DNA of 64,000 nucleotides, from contig JAEVLN010000001.1 of assembly GCA_018350325.1 (NCBI GenBank), forward strand, positions 4,059,254 to 4,123,253. Direction: 5' to 3'. This stretch comes from Globodera rostochiensis. Taxonomy: Eukaryota > Nematoda > Chromadorea > Rhabditida > Heteroderidae. The first letter of the stretch is position 1; each line of letters opens with the position of its first letter. Positions 1 to 10,200 of the stretch are shown here, piece after piece. Position numbers and translations under genes: made by a program. Below the pieces are notes generated by a model, which did no database searches, was not told where the DNA came from, and was given only the letters and a program-made list of their open reading frames with translations.

Positions 1-1856
1 CCAACCCTAGCCCATGCCCATGGTTGTTGAAACTTAACCGCTATTCTCTTTTGTTGGACAGAAAGGGCTGTTTCCGCCCGCCCTCAATTTGCTTAAATCT
101 CTGTTTTATTTTTAAGGAATCTCCCGAACTTATCGAGGCAATGATTTCTACGGTTTATCGCCATTGTCATCTTCCAATATCGGCCAAAATTCGCGTCTTG
201 GACAGCTCGTCGTCAACAATTGAATATGCGCGACGGATTGAAGCGGCGGGGGCAAGGCAAAACCTTATTATATTATTATCAAATTCCGATTTTTTTCGGA
301 TTTTGTTTTTAGTTTGTTGACTGTCCATGGGCGAACTCGAGAGCAGAAAGGTGCGAATTTGAGTTGAATTGTTTAGGAATTACGAGAAGAGAATTAAAAG
401 GTGTCTACACGGGTCTGGCCGATTGGGCGGTTATAAAAGCAATCAAACAAACTTTGAAAATACCAATCATCGCCAATGGAAATATTCAGGTCGGTCTCGT
501 AATTTAATTTATTTTTTAATTCTCTTTTTTGCGGATGCCCGGTGACGTTGAACGCTGTCTTGCCGAGACGGATGTTGAAGCCGTGATGAGTGCCGAAGGA
601 GTACTCAACAATCCGCGCCTTTTCGACGGCACGAATCCGCTTTCATTCGAAGTTCGAGACGAAAATCTCTCTGAAATAGGCAAATAAATTTTTACCCTTT
701 CAGGCAGCGATCGAATATTTGGAATTTGCCGATCGCTACAAGGCTGCAACAAGTGCAATTCGGGCCCATCTTTTTCACATGTGCCACTACAGGTGTTCTT
801 TTTATTTGAATTTATGGATAGGAAATTCTGTCTTTTTAGCTTTCTAGAATATGACGATTTGCGTGAACGGAATGCCACAATTTGTTCACTGCGCGAATTT
901 TACGAAAACGTTGGAGAGTTGCGCAAAAGGTTTATTCCAAAGGGAGTAGGAAAAAAGCGAAATTTTTTTTATTAAAAATCGTTTATATTTCAGATGTTTG
1001 TTCGAATTGCGCACTGCCGGAATGCATTGTGAGAAAGTCGACGGGTTTTGTTGGTCTGATTTTGTCCGGCGGTGTTGCCCTAACTTTGAATCTCTCCACG
1101 AATTGGTAAAAAATAAGCGTAAAAATATTATCGTTTAAATATGTATTTGTTTTGATAAATCTTCTTTTTCCACAAATTTATTGCTAAGTTCTTTAGGTTC
1201 TGTCTACCCCCCACTTCTTCTGTAAGCCCTACGTTCGCAAAGTGCCCAAATCTGCCGTCGTTTGGTCCACCAATGAGACGGACAATGGCATCCAGAATAC
1301 GTCCTCAATAAGTGCCTACCGACAAAAGCGGCGAGCGGAAATCGAACGGATGGCGGAGGAGGCGGGCGTATCGAAAAGGCAAATTCGGAAGAGAGAGAAG
1401 CGCCAGAGGGGGCGGACGAAGGAACTGAACCGCAAGCAGACATACCCGGAGTGCAAGCGGTGCCCTCTCTTTATTCTTTGGGGGGGGGGGGGGGAGTCGA
1501 GAGAAAAGAAAGAAAGAAAGTCACTTCTGTTTCAAGTAGATCGGTAATTAACCGGACAAATTCCGCCGGTTTTGCAATATTAACCATAACATTCTAATAG
1601 ATGTAAACATCCAGCCGGGATGAACTGTCCCTGGACAATGTGTCGCCGTTGTTGCAAATGGACGTGCACAAAACGATGGAGAGACGGGGAGGGAGGCCAA
1701 GTACAGCAGACGGGCGCAACAACGACGACCACCCCTGACAAATACTGTAAAGGTACGGTGTGCACACCAACCGAAAGAGGGGAGGCGCCGTCGGACGCCC
1801 CCCCCCATCCCCTCAAAATTAAATTTTCTTCAAAAAAATGCTGGACTTCGCACTAA
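1..1856 (+). CDS. tRNA-dihydrouridine synthase, DUS1L-like (5' part outside window)
   Basis: Flavoenzyme that reduces uridine to dihydrouridine in the tRNA D-loop (DUS1/DUS1L family, positions 16/17). The 5' end lies left of the window. Exons read here: 117-256, 313-350, 377-489, about 531-679, 708-792, 840-929, 994-1105, 1197 to about 1461, and 1615-1856. Seen in order: [52 protein letters not shown] followed by [16 protein letters not shown] (typical TIM-barrel and FMN-site blocks), [12 protein letters not shown], then the DUS1L-type tail [14 protein letters not shown], a basic stretch, and a Cys-rich end (YPECKRC, then [12 protein letters not shown]) that resembles the DUS1L C-terminal zinc-binding segment. 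The introns after 256 and 679 have GC donors. The exon near 531 has no AG just upstream. The exact 3' end of the exon ending near 1461 is unclear because a poly-G run follows. Family call is firm; exon edges are moderate. Confidence 0.88.
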
Positions 1857-3204
1857 TGTTGTAGTTGGTCGGGACCGGGGTTGAACGCCGTGAAGACTTC
1901 CTCTACTATAGGCACCAACTTTCAAATAAATTCTTTCTCTATCAGTGCACGGTTTTACGCCCAAAATGATGGAAGCCAAATGCAATGCGTAAACCACAAT
2001 TTTGAATAGAGGGGAATAAACGATAACGAAACCAGGAGGAAGAAGTAATAGAACAAGACAAATTTTCGTCACCAGAATGTTTCCCAACAGAAAACGGGCG
2101 GAGTTTAAAAAAGAGACTTTTGGCATTTAAAAAATATTTGATTTTTGCAGATATTGTTCCCTTTTTGTTGATTTTCTTATTTTCATTGTTTATAAATTTT
2201 GTGCTTCTGATCATGATCAATCGCACATTTTGGTGCTTCACTTTGTGTTTTGGGTGTAGTCGGTTAACACATTTTGTCTTTCCTTGTCTCAACAAATTTA
2301 TACTTCTTCATAAAAGCTTGTCGGTTTTGCATTTTTTGGTTATTTTGCAAATTATTAGCATTCATTTAGAAATTTTTGAATTAGAGCGACTTTCTACTAG
2401 ATTTAGTCAGTTTTAGCACATTTTTATCAATATTTGGGCATTTTTTGGTGTTTTTAGTCAATATTTTAGGATTTCTTAGTCCGTTCATTTTTTAGTCATT
2501 ATGAATGGGATTTTCTTTATAAAATCGGATACATTCCCATCTTCTCAATTCATAATTCGATTACCTACATGTATTTCATCTGTCATTTTTAACGGTATCA
2601 CTTGAACGGATTGCTTAAACTATGAAAAGCTAAAACATTCGAGTACATCGCACGCGTCGTTCTCGCGCAATTGCAAACGATTGGGCGGTCAAAAGAATTG
2701 GTGGGGGGGGGCGGGGAGCAGAGAAATGGGAGTGTTTACCATTCGTCCCCCGCCGCCGCCTTCCCTTCACCCGTCGACGTCGTTCAGTCTCCGCTGCTTC
2801 GCCTTCTGTGCATTTGTGCGTCCCCCAACGACTCTCCAACCCCCCGGCGTCCCCCCCCCCCTCCCCATCGCCGTCTCCCCCCAAGGCCCTTTCTTCTTTC
2901 GCCCATTCCCTTAAGCCTTTTGCCCCTCCCCTTCTCCTTTCCCCTGCAGCGACGACGACGGCGGCGCTTGTCGTAGGATTTCTTTCTCGCCCACAGGCCC
3001 ACCACACAATACAATCGATAGCATTGCAGCGACATAAACATGTTTATACAGCCAACAGGAACAGCCATCCCACCACAACAATAACTCCATTTTCTCATAC
3101 ATTTCACTTCCAAACGCAAAAGAAAAGGGGGGGGGCGTACGAGTTTCGGTTGTTATTGCTCTGTGTGCACTTCGTTCAACCCAAGTCAAGTAAATTGTAT
3201 GGAC
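1857..3204. other. intergenic, no gene seen
   Basis: AT-rich T-runs at about 2120-2560 give a spurious hydrophobic ORF. A CT-rich, poly-C-containing block lies at 2700-2960. No splice-consistent coding exon was found. The stretch separates the DUS1L-like gene from the forkhead gene and probably holds the 3' UTR of one and the promoter of the other. Confidence 0.5.
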
Positions 3205-3325
3205 TAAAGGGGACGAGATCCGACGAGATTTTTCGAGAATCTCGACTCGAGTTTCGCTCGAATAAAAATGAATTTTTTGAGAATCTCGTCTCGAGATCTC
3301 ACCCGAAGCTCAAGTCCGGGCTCTA
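3205..3325. mobile_element. small hAT-like foldback candidate
   Basis: A 121-bp insertion full of GAGATCTCG-like dyads. The left end is TAAAGGGGACGAG; the right end, reverse-complemented, is TAGAGCCCGGACTTG, an imperfect inverted repeat. The flanks are GTATGGAC (3197-3204) and GTATGTAC (3326-3333), 7 of 8 identical, as expected for an aged 8-bp hAT target duplication. Its inner GAGA/TCTC motif resembles the subterminal repeats of the element at 49043-51152. The inverted repeat is weak, so this is only a candidate. Confidence 0.4.
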
Positions 3326-3502
3326 GTATGTACAACCATTTGCACCCATACCCATCCAGCGGAACAAAAAATAGCGACAGAATGAGAACATTTCGGATGA
3401 AATTGATACCTTTGCTTAAATCTAAACACACAAAAAAAAGCATTGATCATTATTGTCTTTTAATTAAGTCATTTTGTTAATTGCCCAAAACCTTTGCGTT
3501 CC

Positions 3503-5981
3503 ATGAGCGTGGATCAAATAAAGGAGGAGTTTTATCAATGGGATGCTGAAAAGGATTCTTCTTCAAGCAATTTGCGTATGAACAAAAGCGGGGGGAACGT
3601 AAAATGGGAAGAGAATGCCGTCGAAGAGAGTGCACAAACGCCGCTGGCGGAGTTCGACAATGAATTGGCACTTGGAGACCATTTGCCCGACAATTCGACA
3701 ACGATCAAAGATGTCGGTCAGTGAGTAAAAAGACGGGAGGGTCGCCAGTGAATGTGTAAAATCATTTTTGGAGAAGCTGTTACATTGGAGTGTAAATTGC
3801 TGCTATTTGATTGTGGGGGAATCGCATTCAAATTGACGCGCACAAAAAGTTAATTAATTAAATTTTGAGTGCCCCAGGCAAATAGAGGGGGCGGCGGCGG
3901 GAAGCAAAAGGGCGGCCGATGGGAGCGACAAAAATGGCTTCAAAACCGAGTGCCCTACACTTACACTGAACTGATAGCAATGGCTATAAACTCGCAGGTG
4001 CTTTTGCTATTGTTTTGGAGCATTTTTTGATAGTGACCGAATTTTGGTTCAGTCTGATCAGAGAGCAACTCTTGCGGAGATTGTGAGTGTTTTGAAAATT
4101 CTCACCATTCTCGGGGGACTTTTCCGGTTCAGTACGAGTTTTTGCGCGTAAATTTCGATTGTTTCCGTGGGGCTTACACCGGATGGAAGAATTGTATTCG
4201 GCACACTTTGACACTTGCCAAATCTTTTCACAAAGTGCCACGGGCTGAACGTGCCGGAAGGGTCGGACTCGGTGAGGGCGACGAGAAATGGAGAAAAAGT
4301 CGGGAAAAAGTGATCAACAAAACAACCTTAGGCAATTATTGGGCACTCAGCGATTATTTCCATCGGCGCAGTTTGGCCGGAGGGCTCGGCAGAAGGTCAC
4401 AGAAGACGGGAGTCCGAAAAGCATTTCACAACATCGAGGTGGTCGATTTAGAGCTTTGAACAGGTCGAACATCTGGAAAATCCACTTAAGAACGGAAAAG
4501 AATGACACTTTCGCGTTTAGTCAACAAGCAACCGTATTAGTTAAGTAATTTAATTTTAATTAAGGAACAAAAGAAGCAAAATTTGCATTCGAATGATGTG
4601 GAGAAAGCGTTGGCTGCAAATGTGAAAAGCGTCGATGAACACAAACACAACGCCACGTCGAATCATTGGGAACAACAGCAGAGTAACGACGTCGAGGAGC
4701 TTCTGAGGCGAATTGGCATTCCGCCAAAGGCGGCCCCTTGCGGCAAAGAGCAGCAAATGGACGGAGACAAAGGTAACGCTCAACATCGCCTACGGCAACA
4801 GCCGTCACTTTCGCCTGCGGCGGTACAATTTGAGGCAGCCCAAACCAGAACCAACCGAATCGGCGCTGGGACTAAGGTGGCAAAAAGGAAATTGGAAACA
4901 GAAAATGTCGACCGCGAGAGTTTAGTTGGATTTGCTTCTTACAAAAATGGGCCATCTTCGAAACGCCAAATGCCATGCCACGGCATCGACCCTTCGCGCT
5001 GCTTCGACTTCGTCGTCCTCGTACTTTCCTTCTAACGCCCCCCTCCACAATGTCCATGATAAGCAGCAGCTGCTCCCTTCTCGGCACGCTTCAATTGCCG
5101 ATCTCGACCATTTGTTGGCTCATCCGCCGTTCACCTCCACAATTTCCTCGTTGGCTTCGGCTTTAATTGTAAACAAAACATTTTGTTTTTCAATTCTAAT
5201 TGTGGCAGTCTCAGCAAAAGGCCGATTCTTCCCCATCGAATGTCCAACAACTTCAAAAACAACCAGCAACAAATGGCATGGACGAAGAGGAAGTGATCAC
5301 TGTGGATGAAGATGAAAGTGTGGGGGTCGAACAACAACAACAACAGCAGCAACAGCAACTTCAACGTCAGGACTTTGGAGGAGGACAGGTCGTTTCGTTA
5401 GCGAGGAGTTGCAGCAGTTGGGAAGAGAAATCAGCTTGGATTTGGCTTCAAAATTAACTGTTCCAAAATTTTAAACAGAATTAGCCTCAGTGTTTGACGG
5501 TTTTATGTACGAATAGAGCAAATTCTGGCTGACTCTCCGCTCTCTGTGTTTAGGCGCTTTCTCGACAGAACCAAAATTGTCAGGACGGCCCGTCGGTGGC
5601 TTTCGTTGCCCAAGTGAGTGCATGGCTCGGCTTGGTGGCCGGAGAGTTGCGACTTCGACTCCAATGCGATGGAAAAAAGTTCCTAATTGGCAAATGCCGT
5701 GAAAGAAATAATAAATGCCGTCATTTCAGTGGGTCGATGGTCCTTTCGTCCAACCACCAGGCAAGGGGAGCCATCCATCGGCTGCAATTCGTCCCAGTCG
5801 ACGACAGGGAATTGGTCATCCGCCAGTTCGTCGGGGACAAACTTTACCAGGAAAAAAGGTAATCGACCGAAGACGACGACGGACCTATTTCAATTTCCGT
5901 CTGTTTCAATTAAAAATCATGGAAATATTTCAAACAAAATTAAAAGTTTGTTCCTCCTATTTTTTGAAAAAAAATAATTAA
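3503..5981 (+). CDS. divergent forkhead-box (FOX) transcription factor
   Basis: Nuclear sequence-specific DNA-binding protein. Exons with matching phases: 3503-3720 (ATG at 3503), 3886-3997, 4062-4082 (only 21 nt), 4133-4271, 4332 to about 4428, then 4565 to about 4980 with an uncertain internal structure, about 5071-5168, 5209-5388, 5554-5613 and 5730-5981 (stop 5979-5981). The forkhead domain is spread over exons 2-5: PYTYTELIAMAINSQ, RATLAEI, YEFLRVNFDCFRGAYTGW, the recognition helix WKNCIRHTLTLAKSF, HKVPRAERAGR, then GNYWALSDYF. Typical FOX proteins read PPYSYIALIAMAI, WQNSIRHNLSLH and GNYWTLDP. The base-contacting Asn and His are kept, while neighbouring residues differ (NSIRHN becomes NCIRHT). 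The C-terminal part is Ser/Gln-rich with a poly-Gln run (about 5330-5360) after an acidic patch. Subfamily not assignable by eye. Exon limits between 4430 and 5070 are the weakest part. Confidence 0.82.
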
Positions 5982-7220
5982 AAAAATTTAAAAGTTGGAA
6001 AATAGTGTTTCTTGAGCTTCATTTTGACTAATTTCGAACCCCGGACCCGAATACATTTTTTCGAAAAATGCCAAATTTTTGCAAAAATCAATTTGGCCTT
6101 AAAATCATCAAAAACTTCTATCAACCATTCCTTAAATTACGGTAATTCATGGCTATCAACCATTTCTTTAAATTACGGTAATTCATGACATCTTATTTAT
6201 TATCCGATCGTAGTTGACTTTTTAATGAAACAATAGTTTTTAGGCGATATGAAATTTATCGGAGATACAATGGAAATTAAAATAAGCCCCTGCTGGCCAT
6301 CGAAATTCCGCACATTATTTAGGTGGACATGGCACGAGTGCCAGGAGGAACAGACTCTCCACGCCATCCGGGGCATTTGTTTCCACTTCTTCTTTTGCCG
6401 TTAATTTGTTTATTTCGTTATGATTAGGGCCATTTTTGTTTTGATATAAGAGGGGGGAGGGGCCAAATGATATTTCGACCTTTCTTAATGACATTCGCTT
6501 TTATTGTCCATTCTTTGTCGTAATATGTAACATGTAATAATGTGCTGACAATGGCATTCAAAAGATTGTTTTAGTTCAATATATTAATTAGATAGATCGA
6601 TCTGTGGCGGTGGGGGGGGGAGTTGAGAGTATTTATGGACAATTTGGAGATCAAAACGGAGGCGGTAAAAGACAATTCGCGAGGGTCGGTAGGGCCGAGC
6701 GACGCCCGTCAAAAAAACGTTGCAAAAGTTCGGTGGTTTTTGGTAGAGAGATCAAACGAATGGGTCGAGAATTGGCCAAAATGCTTTCATAGAATTTAAA
6801 AACCTTTTTTGAATATTTACCCTTAAAAATTTTGGCCGAATTCGCTGTGGTTAGAGAAAACAAAAATGGTAAACGAATTCTGAGAAGCCAGAGTTGAGCA
6901 AATTCAATTTTAGGCGTATTCTTCTGGAAATTTTTGGCCTTTTCGACTCTGGCTCTTCAAATTAGCTGGTGAAATTGTTAACATTTTGTAAATAACCATT
7001 GGAATTTAGAGGAACAAATTGGCTGTAATTAGTAACGAAAGTTTGGAATGACTAGATGAAGCACAAGGAAAGTTAAAAGAAATTGCGTCAGCCTTTTCGG
7101 AGTGCGCTAATATCCTTCAAAATGGGCAATGAATGAATTGTAAGCGAAATACCAAAAGGTTGGAATGTCGTAGAAAGAGGGAGATCGATCGATCATTAAC
7201 GCCCGGAGGGATGCCACAGA
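5982..7220. other. intergenic between the forkhead and CUX 3' ends
   Basis: The region is AT-rich. It contains a direct duplication of about 36 bp (6117-6188, core TTAAATTACGGTAATTCATG, two copies). Short ORFs around 6604-6863 lack splice or motif support. The two flanking genes converge here, so both 3' UTRs should lie in this stretch. Confidence 0.5.
6117..6188. repeat. two-copy direct repeat, about 36 bp
   Basis: CTATCAACCATT followed by TTAAATTACGGTAATTCATG occurs twice in tandem with few differences. Confidence 0.8.
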
Positions 7221-10200
7221 TCACTCCCTTTGTGAGGCCAGGCCGGTCATAAGTCGGCTGCGCATCCGTGCAACGGCCTTGTCCAGCTGACTTCCGGCCG
7301 ACGTTGGGGGCTGGTTGTTGCTGAAGTTGTGAAGCGCGGGAGAGTCTATCAAAGAAAAAAACATTTAAGAGGAGGACAAATTGAGGCCAGACAGATTGGA
7401 CCACTAAAAGTCTCTGTTTAAACATTCTAAGAAAGCCCCCCCCCCCTCAAATTCTTGCCGGTTCTCACCAGCTTCTCGTGCCGTCACGTCCTGCCTCTCG
7501 GCATCGTACGCCTCTCCCCGCGTCTCCTCCTCCTCCCCTTCCTCCGTTGTCGTGTCAATTTGGCCGTCGTCACTCATAAGTTGAATGGCTACGACCGTTG
7601 TGGGCCCAATGGAAGGCGAAGGCGGAGATGAAGCGACGCTGGCGGTGCCAACCGAACCGCGGCTGCCGCCAATTGAGTCGATGTCCACGGAGACGTCGCT
7701 ATGCATGCGCAGAAGTTCGGCAAGTTCCTGTTGAAAATTCAAATCGTAGAACTAAGCCATGATAATTCGAGTCAAAGGAAACTCACTCTGAACCAACTCG
7801 TCGTCTTGGAGTCGGAGGCGTTCAGAGCGCGGGCGAGTATTTGTGCGGGTGTTGGCACATTTGCGGGAACTGTTGTTGGCAGTACAGATGACTCGTCACC
7901 GTCCGGTTTCGTCTCTTTGGCCTAAAAAGTGTAATTCGATAATAGCCAGTACAGTAACCAGGGAGAGGAAGGACCTTTTGCCGGGTTCTGTAGTTATGGA
8001 ACCAATTGGTTACGGTGCGCGGTGTCAGTGCCAATTTGAGCGCCAATTGCTCAATGCACCGCGAATTTGGCCGCTGTTCGTGTGCGAAAATGAACAGAAG
8101 CGCCTCCTTCTGTTTGTCCGTGATTATTGTGCGCTGGAAGCGCTACAAATTCTGTTTTACTCAATTTGCCAAATTGTTTTCTTTACCGGAATTTTCTTAG
8201 CCGGAACCAATGGGCCAATTTGTGCCGCGGACGACCCATCGTTTCTATCCATCGAAACCATTGACACTGAAGAGCCAACACCAGCACAAGGCGCCTTCCG
8301 CTTCAATGCGTTCGGATAGGCATTCTGAACTTTCGGTATAATTAACAAATCAAAAAAGGGACCATTAAACAGACCATTGCCCCGGCGGAGGCCGACGTTG
8401 CTGGAGGGTTTGGCGAATTGTTCTTTTTCAACAGAGCGCCGATCGGCACGTTGGAACTGAGATCGCTGGCCACCGATGCCAATCCGGCGATTAGCTGAAG
8501 TGCCGAACTCGTCGTGCTGGGTTGGGACAGCTGTAACGGTGGGGGAGAAGAGGCGGATGGGCAAGGAGAAGCAGCAGCGATCGGTATCGAGATTCCAAGT
8601 GCCTCAAGGGCATTCATATGGCCGTTGCTTTGCTGTGGCTGTCCCCCAAGGGTTTGCTCAGAGTCGCCAATTGCCTTCAGGGCGTTCAGCGCATTATTCA
8701 TCGCACATCGTTGTTGCTCGACCGCCTTCAAACGGTTGACCGCCTCGGGGTCGTCGAGAAAGGCGACCATTTTGTTGTTCGCTTCACGTCCTGGAAATGA
8801 ACAGCTCTCTCTCATCCAGTCAGAATTCAGCAGAAAGCAAATAAACCAACCCTTATATCCCAGCATCACCCACGGCTTCGGCTTTGTCAACAGATCGGAC
8901 ACACAACCGGAAGTCGTCTTCAAAATGTGCTCGCCGAATGCCTGCAAAAGACGAATATTGAACAGTAACGGTCCTACTAGTTTAGCTGCTATTCAACTGG
9001 GTTATACCGATAATATTAGGATAAAATCACAATATTTTATTTTCTGATCAGACGGACCCTTTGCGAAATTCCGTTGCCGGCCAAAACGGCCTTCACCCTT
9101 CTGGCCACGTCGGCAGTGTCCACTTCGTCCGCGGTTGCGTAGTTTTGTTGTTGCGTTTTTGTTTTCCCTTGCGGGGGAAACACTTTTGGCGTTGTGTCCT
9201 TTAAAGCGATTTGGGCAATTTAAAAGAATTCAAATTCAAAAATTCCTCAGACCTTTGATTTGTCCTTCACCGACGCCCCGTCGCCGTCTTCGACTTCGCC
9301 TTCCGCAATCGGCCCATCGCTTTTGCCTTCCTCCGGCACAGCTATTCTCTCATCTTCCGCTCCAATCCGCACGTCCTCCACGCCTTCCGTCTTGACTTCT
9401 TCTTGCACGTCCCCAATGCCGTCAATGTCCGCCGCCATTTCATCGTCGCCATCCGTCGCGGGTACGGAAGTGGGACATGACGAAGGGTCCGTCTGCAACT
9501 CCAGCCTCAAATCCAGCTCCCCGCCCGACTCCGCTCCGGTGTCCGGCTGGGAATCCGGCCTCCAAAATTCCACCGCCTCCCCATCAGAGTCCGTCCTCAT
9601 CAATTTTCTGACCCTTTTGTCCTCCAGAAACATTTGCATCCGAATGAACGGCTCGCGTCCTTTGTTGGTCAACGAATTCCACGCCTTCGGCCGGGCAAGC
9701 AAATCGGACACGGATCCTTGCGAAAGACCGAGCACCGTTTCGCCAAATTGTCGCTGGCTGATCTGCTCGTCGTTCAGGCACTCCTTGATCTACAAAGCTT
9801 TTGATCAATCAATGTCCATCTGAAGTTTGATTACCTGCCGGACCACCTCTTCCGTGTCCAGAATAGGGTATCGTTCAAACTGCACAGGCGGAAGATCAGA
9901 CGATCGGCTTCCATAACGTCCGATCAGCTGTTGATCAGCACCGGTGGCTGATAAAGGAGAACAGACGGAAGACAAACAGCGATCGTCGGCGCCCATACCA
10001 TTGCTCAAGGCACTGCCCGCCCGATGGAACTGTTGAACGAATTAGCCCGTATTTGCGTTGATACTTTAAATTCATTGTCACTGACTTTTCTGATTTGTCC
10101 CAAAGATGGCACTGAGGCGGTTGATGCCGTCCGTCCGGGTGGGGGACTAATTGAGGGGGAGGCGGAGGAGAGACCGATGGCACGTTCCAAATGGCACTCC

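Noticed and set aside
2120..2416. 98-codon hydrophobic ORF resembling a membrane protein
   Set aside because: Sequence is T-rich throughout, which yields Phe/Leu/Ile by chance; no charged-residue pattern, splice sites or motif.
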